DNA of 64,000 bases from Mesorhizobium escarrei (GTDB taxonomy: Bacteria; Pseudomonadota; Alphaproteobacteria; Rhizobiales; Rhizobiaceae). The position numbers and the translations under genes are program-made. Below, one piece after another: positions 1 to 8,534 of the stretch. The notes beneath the pieces were generated by a model. The model was not told where the DNA came from and ran no database searches. It saw only the letters and a program-made list of their open reading frames with translations. The DNA lies in contig NZ_CAKXZT010000013.1 of NCBI RefSeq assembly GCF_935825525.1, positions 1-64,000 of the forward strand, given 5' to 3'. How positions within the stretch are numbered: position 1 is the first letter of the stretch; each line of letters opens with the position of its first letter.

Positions 1-289
1 CCCCACTCCCACCTCCGCCACCCCCGCCACCTCCCGAAGAAGGAATGATTACGGGAGCAGCCGGCTCGTCCGAGACCGGTTTGATCGCTTTCCTGGCGGC
101 CACCGGTTTGGGAGCGGGGTTGACGACCTTCGGCGCGGCGGCTCTGCGAACGACCTTCGGCGCCGGCGTGGGCGTCGCCACCAGCGGCGTCGGTTGAAGG
201 GGTGGCCAGGATGTGCAGCCCATGACCCCCGCCAAGGCGATGGACAGAGTTACCCCGATTGTTGCCTGCTTCAGATTTCTGCCCACCAT
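1..289 (-). CDS. Proline/alanine- and glycine-rich lipoprotein, C-terminus cut by window edge
   Basis: This frame starts at ATG 287-289 behind a perfect AAGGAGG site and runs off the left edge after 96 codons. The N-terminus has a basic start and a hydrophobic stretch ending in AGVMGC, a plausible lipobox, so the product is probably a secreted lipoprotein. After the cysteine it is rich in Pro, Ala and Lys (PTPLVATPTPAPKVV and similar), and the visible end is a run of nine glycines. Its start lies 14 bases after the stop of the caspase-like gene, so the two probably form one transcript. I do not recognise a family. The low-complexity linker suggests a periplasmic or cell-wall tethered protein whose functional domain may lie beyond the edge. 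Confidence 0.72.
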   Translation of the reverse strand, partial: MVGRNLKQATIGVTLSIALAGVMGCTSWPPLQPTPLVATPTPAPKVVRRAAAPKVVNPAPKPVAARKAIKPVSDEPAAPVIIPSSGGGGGGGGGSG

Positions 290-303
290 TGCCTCCTTGT
301 TGA

Positions 304-2856
304 TCAGAACAAATCCCGACGCGGATTGGCTTGTTCCCAGACCGCCCTGGCCACTTTGACCAGTTGCTTGTCGACAGAACCGCTCAACGGAATCTTCGAC
401 TTGAGTTCCCCACGCAGTTGCTTCAACGCCGCCGCTTTCGCCTTGGACCCGAATTTAGCCAACGTCGCCCGGGCGTCAGGCAGCTCATTGCGAAGATCGA
501 GCGCAACTGTGAATGCCAGGAAACGCACAGCGACGGCCTGGTCGGCCTTGTCGCCCTTTTGCATCTCGAGAGCCGCGCGATCATAGGCGCCGGACTGGTC
601 ACCGCGGGAGGTTGCCAGCTCAAACAGGCGTTGCGCTTCATCAAGGTTCTGCTCGACGCCAACGCCATCACGGTACATGCGCGCAAGACTGCCCGGCGCA
701 TAGGGCTGGCCGAGGTCGATGGCCTTCTGGAAAAGCTCCAGCGCAGCCTTCGGATCCCTTTCGACGCCCCGGCCGCTGAGGTAATTGCGGCCGAGCAGGT
801 TCATCGAATACATGTCCTGGCGCTGGACGCCAGCCTTCAGGAAGGCAACGGCACGGGCCTGATCGGCGGGCACGCCGTTGCGGCCTTCGGTGAAGATCGC
901 GCCGAGATCATTCATGGCATAGGTGTGCCCCATCGCCGCCGCCTTGAGCAGCAGATCCAGCCCCTTGCCGGTGTCGCGCTCGACGCCGTAGCCATGGAAC
1001 AGGGCACGGCCCCACGACGTCATCCCGTAGGGATCGCCCTTGTCGGCTGCAGCGGCGTAGAAGGTGTTGGCCTGCTTGCGGTCGACAGCCAGGCCCGTTC
1101 CCGTCGCGTAGAGGTAGCCGAGCTCGAACACCGCGCGCACATGCCCCCTGTCGGCGGCCTGCTGGATGGCTTTCCTGGCCTGGTCGACCTTGCCGGCTGC
1201 AAGCAGCGCGCGTCCCAGTTCATAACGGAAGCGGGCGACATCGGGATACGCCTTCACCGCAGCCTCGCACAGCTTCACCGCGTCGGCGCCGATTTCATTT
1301 GGCAGCAGGCCGGGGACGACGCCTTGAAGGTCGAGAGGTTCGCCGGCAGCCAAGTCGCACGGATCGACGCTCGGCGACAGTTTCATTTTGGCGGGTTTGG
1401 ATGCTCCGCTGTCCGCCCGAATTTCGAAGGCGATCTCGACCGGTGCACTGGCTCCGATCTGGGGTTCATAGCGCAGTCCCTCTACTTCACCGACCGTCAA
1501 GCTCGATTCGGGCGACAGGGCTCGATCCGGCAGAGAGAGTGTTCCCGTTGCCGGATAGTTTGTGACTTTCAGGCTGACCGCCGCATCGTCTGTCGGGACA
1601 TCCAGGTTCAGCGCAACGGCGCCCACGCCGACCGGAACGTCGACCTCCCGGTTCTCGATCGCCTCGGCCGCACCGGTGACATGAATGCCGCGCTGCAGCA
1701 CCTGCTGCTTCTGCTCGGCCTCGAGCGCGGCCATCACCTGTTCGCCCTGGGCTCCTTCGCCGCTCTTGACCCGGAACACCAGCATGCCCTTGGCTTCGCC
1801 GCCCCAATTATCGCGTGCGGCGTAGACCAGCATATCCATCTCTTCTGGCTCGCCAGTTCCCTTGGGGATATCCAACTGCAAACGCGGCAGATCCTTGCCC
1901 TGGATCAGTTCTCCCGCCTCGACGACCTTGCCGTCCAGCATCAGGCGTCCCAAGGCGGGCGGCCGATCGATGCTGACGGTTATTGTCCCGCCGTCGACCT
2001 CGACCGGTTGCGGGAGGTTGAGATCGACGGGGCCGGCCCCGGACAGCACGACCTTCTCCAACACCGGCGGCAGCGATGGGCGGCTGCTGCGACGCATCAG
2101 AACGACTTCGTCGATCAGCGAAGAGTTCTCCCAGGGAACCTGCAAGCCCTTGGTAGCCTCAACCACATCCCGGCGGACGGCCGACATGACCGTGCGGATC
2201 TCCTGGTTCGGGGCGAGCGCGCGACGAGAAAACGCCAACGAAAATGGGCTGAGGTCGCCGGCGCCGTCATAGGCAACCGCGCCGGGTTCGGTAGCGAACG
2301 CAATCAGCGTGTTCAGTGAGCTTCTTATTTGCGCAAGGCCGGTGCCGCTGGCGGTAAGAAGCTGGTCCCTGAGCCAATAGTCCTTGCGAGGGAATGGGTT
2401 GTTGCGGCAGGCATCGAGGATGATCACCTGGATCTTCGATTTCGAACGCATCTGCTGCAGCACATCGTTCAGCTTGATTGCCTGGACCTCGACGTCGGCC
2501 GCATCTTTCAGCGAGGCATCGACAGGGATCAGGAAATTTTCGCCGCCGATCTGAAAGCCGTGACCGGAATAGTAGACGACAGCTACATCCGCGCCGTCCA
2601 CGGCGGCAAGATAGTTGCGGAACTGGTCTTCAAATTGCAGCTTTGTAAGGTTGCTCGCGACGAAAACATCAAAACCAGCCGCTCGAAACGTGTTGGATAC
2701 GTCCACCACATCTTTGGCCGGGTTCTTGAGGGCCGAGATTTCCTGGTAATCGGAGTTGCCGATTACAAAGGCGACCCTTCGTTCGACTGCAGAAGCGTCG
2801 AAAGTCGTGACGCATGCGAGCATCAATGCCGCAACGAATCCGCAACGTCGGAGCAT
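304..2856 (-). CDS. Secreted caspase-like (metacaspase, peptidase C14) protein with Sel1 repeats
   Basis: 850 residues. Residues 1-23 look like a signal peptide (LMLACVTTFDASA). A caspase p20-type domain follows (about 25-240) with VAFVIGNSDY, the histidine motif YYSGHG (His99) and the cysteine motif LDACRNNPF (Cys150), so the catalytic dyad is intact. A beta-rich middle region of unknown function spans about 280-520. Several Sel1/TPR-like repeats (pattern A..LG..Y..G.GV..D...A) span about 570-770. Such proteins are periplasmic caspase-homologue peptidases, probably arginine/lysine specific, with a repeat scaffold. An in-frame upstream ATG at 2931 exists, but 2856 places the signal peptide at the N-terminus. 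The partial lipoprotein gene follows 14 bases downstream. Substrate unknown. Confidence 0.9.
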   Translation of the reverse strand: MLRRCGFVAALMLACVTTFDASAVERRVAFVIGNSDYQEISALKNPAKDVVDVSNTFRAAGFDVFVASNLTKLQFEDQFRNYLAAVDGADVAVVYYSGHGFQIGGENFLIPVDASLKDAADVEVQAIKLNDVLQQMRSKSKIQVIILDACRNNPFPRKDYWLRDQLLTASGTGLAQIRSSLNTLIAFATEPGAVAYDGAGDLSPFSLAFSRRALAPNQEIRTVMSAVRRDVVEATKGLQVPWENSSLIDEVVLMRRSSRPSLPPVLEKVVLSGAGPVDLNLPQPVEVDGGTITVSIDRPPALGRLMLDGKVVEAGELIQGKDLPRLQLDIPKGTGEPEEMDMLVYAARDNWGGEAKGMLVFRVKSGEGAQGEQVMAALEAEQKQQVLQRGIHVTGAAEAIENREVDVPVGVGAVALNLDVPTDDAAVSLKVTNYPATGTLSLPDRALSPESSLTVGEVEGLRYEPQIGASAPVEIAFEIRADSGASKPAKMKLSPSVDPCDLAAGEPLDLQGVVPGLLPNEIGADAVKLCEAAVKAYPDVARFRYELGRALLAAGKVDQARKAIQQAADRGHVRAVFELGYLYATGTGLAVDRKQANTFYAAAADKGDPYGMTSWGRALFHGYGVERDTGKGLDLLLKAAAMGHTYAMNDLGAIFTEGRNGVPADQARAVAFLKAGVQRQDMYSMNLLGRNYLSGRGVERDPKAALELFQKAIDLGQPYAPGSLARMYRDGVGVEQNLDEAQRLFELATSRGDQSGAYDRAALEMQKGDKADQAVAVRFLAFTVALDLRNELPDARATLAKFGSKAKAAALKQLRGELKSKIPLSGSVDKQLVKVARAVWEQANPRRDLF

Positions 2857-3226
2857 GGCAAATCCCTTAACCGCTGTTATCTGGCGACCACAAGAACACA
2901 GCTTGCAGTGCCGAGATCCGTTAGAGAGCATGCTATCTGCCGAGACAGAAAAGAGAGAAAAGCCGTCGCGACAGCGGTATATTCCTCACTTGATCAAATC
3001 CTAAATTACATCAGAGGCCGAGTGTCCGCAATGATCGTCAAACGGTTTCTCAACCTAGCTATTTGCCCGTGGTCGACACCGTCCCCTAGGGCCACGCGCG
3101 GCCGGCATACCCTTGACTTGCGCACACGCATCACGCGTCAGGGCGCCTGAGGTTTTCCACTGCTAATGTCGGTCTCCCCCGGATTTTCTCTAGCCATCAT
3201 TTCCGCGACTCAATTAGCGTCTGCTT
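2857..3226. other. Intergenic spacer with no recognised element
   Basis: This 370-base spacer separates the minus-strand caspase-like gene from the plus-strand small gene at 3227. I looked for GGAAC/GTTCC promoter elements, hairpins with T-runs and small frames with a ribosome site, and found nothing convincing. Confidence 0.5.
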
Positions 3227-3415
3227 GTGGAGCATCGGCACGCCATTCGACGGATCAAGGAAGGGCTTTGGGAGGTCTATGACATAGACGACAATAGGGT
3301 TGTCTTCGCAGACGGTGTGGCTCTGACAAATTTGCTGGATGAGGAGGCACTCGACGCCCTGGAGTTGCTAAAAGGTGGATTCCTGGTTCCGAGCAGCGCT
3401 CCCAAGGCCAGTTGA
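3227..3415 (+). CDS. Small hypothetical protein, paralogue of the gene at 33239-33460
   Basis: 62 residues from a GTG start. The sequence contains EGLWEVYDIDDNRVVFADG, which lines up with DGLWEVYDEESEEAVIVDG in the protein encoded at 33239-33460. Both then continue with a hydrophobic residue plus L..L.. and an acidic stretch rich in Glu/Ala (EEALDALELL versus EANEAIRKLK). They therefore belong to one small uncharacterised family. The 33 kb copy follows a stress-type promoter; none was found here. No signal peptide or membrane segment. Function unknown. The start is uncertain because there is no strong ribosome site. Confidence 0.55.
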   Translation: MEHRHAIRRIKEGLWEVYDIDDNRVVFADGVALTNLLDEEALDALELLKGGFLVPSSAPKAS

Positions 3416-3626
3416 CAGTTCCTTGAGGGATACGCCGAGGTCGACTGTCCGCTCGCTCGTCGAGATCTGCCACCTATTTCGGCCGCGTCGCAGCCGCGAT
3501 GCAGAGGATCAATTCGCGAGGCTCAGCGCGCCGCAGCGTGGCAAAACGAAAAATTCTCCTTCGTTTGGTTGATGCGTGAACAATGCTCCGTCCGTAAGTT
3601 CGTGCTATATATTAGCAGGTGCTATT

Positions 3627-3854
3627 ATGAGGTTTTTGCCCGTTCAGGAGCCGACCAACACATGGGCCGTGTTCGATACGACCGTGGATGTGCCTGCGCA
3701 CTTCGCTGGTATTTGCCTTATCGGCTTGCCGCGGGAGCGGGCGGAGTGGCTCGCAGCAAGGGCCAATCAAGATGCGTTGGCAGGAAGAAATCGGATCGGC
3801 CGGCTATCGTCTCCGGAGACTGAGCACGCCGTGCTTCCGATACGCAAATGCTAG
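3627..3854 (+). CDS. Small hypothetical protein
   Basis: 75 residues. The ATG at 3627 follows AGCAGGT and gives an N-terminus MRFLPVQEPTNTWAVFD. Upstream in-frame starts exist, but the composition before this point is not protein-like. The middle (VPAHFAGICLIGLPRERAEW) followed by a short Ala-rich helix looks like a globular alpha/beta fold. I recall similar short rhizobial proteins of unknown function, but cannot name a family. It stands alone between two spacers and no function is suggested. Confidence 0.5.
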   Translation: MRFLPVQEPTNTWAVFDTTVDVPAHFAGICLIGLPRERAEWLAARANQDALAGRNRIGRLSSPETEHAVLPIRKC

Positions 3855-4064
3855 AAATCGCTTACGTCAGGAGAGATTTCAACGGCGGACGAAGAGGCCG
3901 CTGCCTTGGCAGCCAGCAACCGACAGCCACCGTAAGTCCGACATCACCAGCAAACCGATACAGCGGTTGGTTCCCGGCGTTGGGCAAGGCCATCCAGCTT
4001 GTCGCCAATGCGCTCCTCCGGTTTGTATCTCTGCCCGGTTCCATTCCTGCCCGAAGGTTCGCGG

Positions 4065-4283
4065 TTATTGCTGATCCGGCATCTCGGTATTCTCTTTGGG
4101 GTTCTTTTCGATGCCCGCGGCAGGCGAGGTGTCAGCCGGGGCGTTCCCACCTTGGTTTTGCTCAGGGGCTCTTTCGAGTGGCGAGGTGCGCCAGCCCATA
4201 TCGGCATACAAAAAGCCGATGAGAAAGCCGACGATAATGATCGCTGCTATCACCAGCGAAAGTATAGCGTTACGTCGCTCCAT
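4065..4283 (-). CDS. Small membrane-anchored hypothetical protein
   Basis: 72 residues. A short basic start (MERRNAIL) leads into one strong transmembrane segment (SLVIAAIIIVGFLIGFLYA, about residues 9-27). A hydrophilic tail rich in Pro, Asn and Glu follows and is probably periplasmic. The ATG at 4283 has an AAGGAG site 6 bases upstream. A GGAAC-N16-TGTT element lies 24-48 bases upstream, so the gene is probably part of the general stress regulon and is transcribed back-to-back with the gene at 4443. The layout matches the many short single-span proteins found among rhizobial stress genes; no specific role can be given. Confidence 0.72.
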   Translation of the reverse strand: MERRNAILSLVIAAIIIVGFLIGFLYADMGWRTSPLERAPEQNQGGNAPADTSPAAGIEKNPKENTEMPDQQ

Positions 4284-4306
4284 GTCCGGCTCCTTCCTGC
4301 GAACCG

Positions 4307-4331
4307 AACAGCCAGTATCGAAAATGGTTCC
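4307..4331 (-). promoter_or_regulatory. EcfG-type promoter (GGAAC-N16-TGTT) for gene 4065-4283
   Basis: On the minus strand GGAAC (4331-4327) is followed after 16 bases by TGTT (4310-4307). This differs by one base from the EcfG consensus GGAAC-N16/17-CGTT and ends 24 bases before the start codon. It lies back-to-back with a second such element on the other strand. Confidence 0.5.
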
Positions 4332-4349
4332 CGTCTAGCGGCAGGTCGT

Positions 4350-4374
4350 GGAACTTCGCACCGTGCCGGCGGTT
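4350..4374 (+). promoter_or_regulatory. EcfG-type promoter (GGAAC-N16-GGTT) for gene 4443-4682
   Basis: GGAAC (4350-4354), 16 bases, then GGTT (4371-4374): one mismatch to the EcfG consensus, 68 bases before the ATG at 4443. Confidence 0.45.
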
Positions 4375-4442
4375 GACACGTACGCGCTGTGAACGGTGAA
4401 CGAAGCCATCCGTTCTATCCGTCGCAGCAGGAAGGAGACACC

Positions 4443-4682
4443 ATGGCCAACAAGAACACCACTTCGAAGCCGGCAATCCGGCAGGCAAATGCCGACGGCT
4501 TGCGACGTCCAAGGCGGGACGCTGACGATACGGATGCCGAAGCCAGGCCACCGACGCCGAAAACCGCGGGAACATCGAAGCCGTCGACCGCTCCGCTGGA
4601 CAATCCGGTGGCCAACCGCAATGCCGGCCGGCCGCGCCAGCAAGGCACCACACCACGGCCGACCGAAAAGCCGCTGGACTGA
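4443..4682 (+). CDS. Small hydrophilic, probably disordered stress protein
   Basis: 79 residues. The ATG at 4443 follows AAGGAGACACC, an excellent ribosome site, which decides the start over an upstream in-frame start at 4389. The protein is almost free of hydrophobic residues and rich in Arg, Pro, Thr, Asn and Asp (RRPRRDADDTDAEARPP), so it is probably intrinsically disordered. A near-consensus EcfG promoter lies upstream. Short disordered proteins of this kind are common in rhizobial stress and desiccation regulons, but I cannot assign a family. Confidence 0.68.
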   Translation: MANKNTTSKPAIRQANADGLRRPRRDADDTDAEARPPTPKTAGTSKPSTAPLDNPVANRNAGRPRQQGTTPRPTEKPLD

Positions 4683-4712
4683 AGGGCGATGGCAGCGGCT
4701 GCCGAAAACAAG

Positions 4713-5072
4713 CTAGGACGCCGGGACCAATTCAGCCAAGGCACTCAGAATGGCCGCCTGATCTGCCGGCTTGTGAACAAATCTAGAGTTGGCGAACGCG
4801 GATGGAACATCGCGCGGCCCAAATCCGGACAGACACGCGAACGGAATGTGCCGGGCTTGCAATTCTTCTGCGATCGCCAGGCTCGTTTCGCCATACAGTT
4901 GAACATCCAGCAGCGCCACGTCGACAGGATTTTCGCCGATGAGGCGAAGGGCCGCCGCCACCGAAGGGGCCGGGCCGATCACCTGATGTCCCGAAGCGCG
5001 CAGGCAAGCAGCGATGTCCTCGGCGATGAGCCATTCATCCTCGACCACCAGAATGCGCAGCGGGTCGGTCAC
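4713..5072 (-). CDS. Single-domain response regulator (receiver only)
   Basis: 119 residues forming one CheY-like receiver domain. The acidic pocket is Glu11/Asp12 (VVEDEW), the phosphoacceptor is Asp56 (ALLDVQL), and a conserved Lys is present in FVHKPAD near residue 100. There is no output domain. The ATG overlaps the stop of the CheB/CheR/PAS/HWE kinase gene (ATGA), so it is translationally coupled to the kinase and is its likely partner. Kinases of the HWE family are often paired with such stand-alone receivers, which can act as phosphate sinks or compete for the kinase. Confidence 0.92.
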   Translation of the reverse strand: MTDPLRILVVEDEWLIAEDIAACLRASGHQVIGPAPSVAAALRLIGENPVDVALLDVQLYGETSLAIAEELQARHIPFACLSGFGPRDVPSAFANSRFVHKPADQAAILSALAELVPAS

Positions 5073-8000
5073 GGCGTCTCCTTGCGCATCATCGGGAATG
5101 TGATCTGGACCGCAAGACCGTCACGATTGAAGGTGGTCTCGACGTTTCCGCCAAGCCGGTAGCCGATCTCACCCTGCAGCAGGGAAAGTCCGAAGCCGCT
5201 AACTTCGGGTTTTCTCACCGGCGGCCCGTGCCTCTCGCGCCAGGCGAGCGTGAAAACATTGTCCTCGCCAGACCATTTCAGAACGACCCTGCCCTCGGGC
5301 TTCGACAGCGCGCCATATTTGGCGGCGTTGGTCGCCAGTTCATGAATGGCCATGCTAAGGGAAAGGCCCTGTTGCGGGCTAAGCTTCACTTCAGTGCCGT
5401 CAAGTCCGAACCGGTCAATATTGAAAGGTTCGAGCTCCTGATGCAGCAGTTCGTTGATCGAAGCTTCTTTCCAGCGTTCCTTCGACAGCAGACCGTAAGC
5501 CCGCGACATGGCGTGTAGGCGACCGATCAACGCTTCGGCGAACTCCTCCTTCGATTCCGAACTTTCACGGGTGCGATTGGCGATGCTGGCGACCACCGCC
5601 AGCATGTTCTTGACGCGGTGGTTCAGCTCCGAAATGAGCACCCGGTTTTGCTGTTCCGCCTCGGCCAAGGTGGTGACGTCGACCAGCGTGACCACGACGC
5701 CCTGGATCCTGTTGTCCTTGTCGCGATACGGATTGATGCGAACCATATAAAACCGGCCCCGGTCGTCGCGCGCCAGATGATGGTTCAGGGTCTCTCCGGT
5801 TTCGAAGACGGCATCGATATGCTGTTTCAGCTCGGGATAGTCGAGCCGGCTCGAAAGCTCGGTCAGCGGCCGGCCGACGTCGGAGGGACGCAGGCTGAAG
5901 AAAGACGAGGCCGCCGGAGTAAAGGTCCGCACCACCAGATTGCGGTCGAGGAAAATGGTTGCGATCTGCGTGCTTTCGAAAAGATTGCGCAAATCGCTGT
6001 TGGCGCGGTCAAGCTCTTCTATCTTGCCGGTCAGCTCCGAATTGATCGTGTTGAGCTCCTCATTGAGCGACTGCATCTCCTCCTTCGAGGCCTCAAGCTC
6101 CTCATTGGTCGACTGCGCCTCCTCGTTGACGGAGACGAGTTCCTCGTTCGACGATTTCAGCTCTTCCAGCGCCGTTTCGTACTCCTCGATCGTCGACTGC
6201 AGTCGCTCCCGGGTTTCGCGCAGTTCCCGCTCGAGATCGGCAGCGCCTTCGCCATCACGGTTTTCGCGATGCACATCCGACCGCGCCTGCACCGGCCCCG
6301 ATGGTTCGAACAGGACAAGGTAAAGTTGTTCGCCCTTACCGCGTTCCGCCAGAGGCTCGACAGTGAGTTTGATCGACTGGGCCTGTTCGTCGTCCTCGTC
6401 GACGACGACATTTTCCCGCACGATGGTGCGGCGCGTCGTGGCGGCTTCCCGCAACGCCGCGCGCAGGTCGAGCCTTAGCCCGGAGCGGGCCAAAGTCAGC
6501 ACCTGCCGGCTCGGAATGCCTTGCGGCGCTTCGAGATATCTGCCGGTCCGGGCCGAATAGTAGACGACGTCACCATCGCCATTCACCACAACATGAGGCG
6601 GCGCGAAACGCTCCAGCACCTGTGCCTCGACCGCCTGCCGAAGCGGGTAGCTGGCGGTTGCCTTCTTCGGCCCCGTGCCTTCGGGCAGCAAGGCGCCCGA
6701 ACGGCCGTCGCCGATCAGCATCGGCAGTCTAATGTGTGGCGAGGCATGTTCGCGCGCTTGAAAAATGCGCTGCTTCTTGTCGATGGTGGCGAAGAGATCG
6801 TCGTGCTGGCTGACGCTTTCGGATGTGCCGAGGAAAAGATAACCGCCCGGCTTCAGCGCGTAATGGAAGATCGGAATGACCCGGTTCTGGATGTTGGAGC
6901 CGAAATAGATCAGCAGGTTGCGGCATGAAACCATGTCCATGCGTGAAAACGGCGGGTCGCGGACGACGCTGTGAGGGGAAAAGACGCACAGCTCCCGGAC
7001 CTCGTTGGCAAGCACGTAGCTCTCGCCGTCGCTGCTGAAAAAACGCTGCTTGCGCTCGGGCGAGACGCCCTGCAGCAATGCCGCGGGGTAACGCGCCGCG
7101 CGCGCCACCGCAAGTGCGGGATCATCGATGTCAGTCGCAAATATCTGGACGCGTGGCACAACCGAAAGCGTCTCCATGTGTTCGCGCAACAGCATGCCGA
7201 TGGAGAACACCTCCTCGCCGGTGGCGCAGCCAGGCACCCAGATCCTGACGGCGTCGCTGGCGGTCTTGCCCTCGAACAGCTGTGGTACGATCTTGTCCTC
7301 GAGCAGCTTGAACGCATCGGGATCACGGAAGAAATCAGTGACGTTGATCAAAAGATCGCGAAAGAGGTCCATCACCTCGCGAGGGTCTTTCTTCAGCCAC
7401 TCGACATAGGCTGCAATCGAATGAAGCTGCGCGATCTGCATGCGCCGCTTTATGCGCCGCAGGAATGTCTTGGTCTTGTAGCCGGAGAAATCGTGGCCGG
7501 ATTGGCCCTGCAGAATGCCGTAGATCTCGTCGCGGAGCCGACCCAGTTCTGCCGTCTCGTGCTCGCCGTCTCCGGCTACCCCGTTCAGCATATCGAAGCT
7601 GCGGGCGAAACCCTCGAGCTTCGCACCGATGTCCTCGGCGGGCGCCGCAATGTCGACCAGCCCGCTGGAGATCGCACTTTTCGGCATGTCCGGATTGCGC
7701 GGACCGTAGCCGTTGGGAGCCTGGGCGACCGTCAGTCCGCCACGCTCCTTGATCGCCTTCGCGCCGAGCGTGCCGTCAGAGTCGCCGCCCGACAAAATGA
7801 CGCCAACCGCATATTCGCCCTGATCCTCGGCCAACGCGCTAAAAAAGATATCGATCGGCTTACGCTCGCGGCTGAGCACGTTGGATTGCCGCAGGTGCAG
7901 CACTCCCCTCTCAATCGTGAGAACGACGTTTTGCGGCATCACATAGACGTGGTCGGACAGGACAGTGGTACCGTCCTCGACGACTACAACCGGCAGTTGC

Positions 8001-8167
8001 GTGTAACGTCCGACGACCTCGTGAAGCAGGCTTTCGCGCCCGGGACTGAGATGGGTGACGATGACGAACGCCATGCCGGGCCGGCCGGTGATGCCTTTGA
8101 ACAGACCCTCCATTGCGGGAATGCCGCCGGCTGACGCGCCGACGCCCACAATGGGAAATCTCTTCAT
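5069..8167 (-). CDS. CheB-CheR-PAS-HWE hybrid chemotaxis-like sensor kinase
   Basis: 1032 residues from ATG 8167, chosen because it begins with the CheB core. Order: CheB methylesterase-like domain (about 5-185; GVGASAGG with catalytic-type Ser12, VTHLSPGRES, SGGDSDG); CheR methyltransferase-like domain (about 210-480; VWVPGCATGEEVFSIG, SCRNLLIYF); a long Glu/Ser-rich coiled coil (about 640-735; repeated SxNEELxSxNEE); a PAS domain (about 745-850); and a C-terminal HWE kinase with LNHRVKNML (phospho-His), HELATNAAKYGA (N box) and the WRE motif. It lacks transmembrane segments and is cytoplasmic. It shares a promoter region with the divergent NepR-like/receiver operon, which fits a role in a stress phosphorelay; HWE/HisKA_2 kinases are known regulators of the alphaproteobacterial general stress response. 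The input signal is unknown. Confidence 0.93.
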   Translation of the reverse strand: MKRFPIVGVGASAGGIPAMEGLFKGITGRPGMAFVIVTHLSPGRESLLHEVVGRYTQLPVVVVEDGTTVLSDHVYVMPQNVVLTIERGVLHLRQSNVLSRERKPIDIFFSALAEDQGEYAVGVILSGGDSDGTLGAKAIKERGGLTVAQAPNGYGPRNPDMPKSAISSGLVDIAAPAEDIGAKLEGFARSFDMLNGVAGDGEHETAELGRLRDEIYGILQGQSGHDFSGYKTKTFLRRIKRRMQIAQLHSIAAYVEWLKKDPREVMDLFRDLLINVTDFFRDPDAFKLLEDKIVPQLFEGKTASDAVRIWVPGCATGEEVFSIGMLLREHMETLSVVPRVQIFATDIDDPALAVARAARYPAALLQGVSPERKQRFFSSDGESYVLANEVRELCVFSPHSVVRDPPFSRMDMVSCRNLLIYFGSNIQNRVIPIFHYALKPGGYLFLGTSESVSQHDDLFATIDKKQRIFQAREHASPHIRLPMLIGDGRSGALLPEGTGPKKATASYPLRQAVEAQVLERFAPPHVVVNGDGDVVYYSARTGRYLEAPQGIPSRQVLTLARSGLRLDLRAALREAATTRRTIVRENVVVDEDDEQAQSIKLTVEPLAERGKGEQLYLVLFEPSGPVQARSDVHRENRDGEGAADLERELRETRERLQSTIEEYETALEELKSSNEELVSVNEEAQSTNEELEASKEEMQSLNEELNTINSELTGKIEELDRANSDLRNLFESTQIATIFLDRNLVVRTFTPAASSFFSLRPSDVGRPLTELSSRLDYPELKQHIDAVFETGETLNHHLARDDRGRFYMVRINPYRDKDNRIQGVVVTLVDVTTLAEAEQQNRVLISELNHRVKNMLAVVASIANRTRESSESKEEFAEALIGRLHAMSRAYGLLSKERWKEASINELLHQELEPFNIDRFGLDGTEVKLSPQQGLSLSMAIHELATNAAKYGALSKPEGRVVLKWSGEDNVFTLAWRERHGPPVRKPEVSGFGLSLLQGEIGYRLGGNVETTFNRDGLAVQITFPMMRKETP

Positions 8168-8283
8168 CTGGGATGTCACCGCAAGCCCTCGGTTGAACAG
8201 CCTAGACGACAAGGCCGCCAAATCGACCCAAAACCCACGACTGGGCTGAACCCAACGCCCAGCATATAACGTGCAAGAGGGCC

Positions 8284-8308
8284 GGAACAAGTCCGTGCAG
8301 AAGGCGTT
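8284..8308 (+). promoter_or_regulatory. Consensus EcfG promoter for the NepR-like/receiver operon
   Basis: GGAAC (8284-8288), exactly 16 bases, then CGTT (8305-8308): a perfect match to the EcfG consensus, 27 bases before the ATG at 8336. The operon thus appears to be under the sigma factor that its products may control. Confidence 0.75.
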
Positions 8309-8335
8309 AAGGTCCGAAATTATTGTGGAACTCCA

Positions 8336-8533
8336 ATGTCAAAACGCACACCTGACCTGAGGCTGACAAAACGAGCGTTGTTGCGCTTCGAGGATCTGCT
8401 GAGTTTGCCGGGAAACGAATCCATTCCGCCCCGCATGCTGGTTTTGGCGAAACGATTGCAGGCAGCCTTGCAGGAACGTTCTGAACAGGCCCGAGCGGAC
8501 AAATGGAAATCCCGCTCGAAGAAAGGGCGATGA
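8336..8533 (+). CDS. NepR-like small protein (putative anti-sigma factor)
   Basis: 65 residues, mostly helical and charged. The centre (ESIPPRMLVLAKRLQAALQE) resembles the core of NepR anti-sigma factors, in which a helix is followed by a V/I-P-x-R turn and a second leucine-rich helix. It also resembles VPDRLANLAVQLQNALVE in the gene at 29019. NepR binds the EcfG sigma factor and is sequestered by phosphorylated PhyR. The next gene starts 2 bases after this stop and encodes a receiver with a sigma-2-like tail, the expected kind of partner. A consensus EcfG promoter lies upstream. The family call is my reading of a short motif; a profile search is needed to confirm it. Confidence 0.6.
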   Translation: MSKRTPDLRLTKRALLRFEDLLSLPGNESIPPRMLVLAKRLQAALQERSEQARADKWKSRSKKGR

Positions 8534-8534
8534 G

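Noticed and set aside
331-2319. Long open plus-strand frame across the caspase-like gene
   Set aside because: It is antisense to a gene with intact motifs and signal peptide; composition is that of a GC-rich shadow frame.
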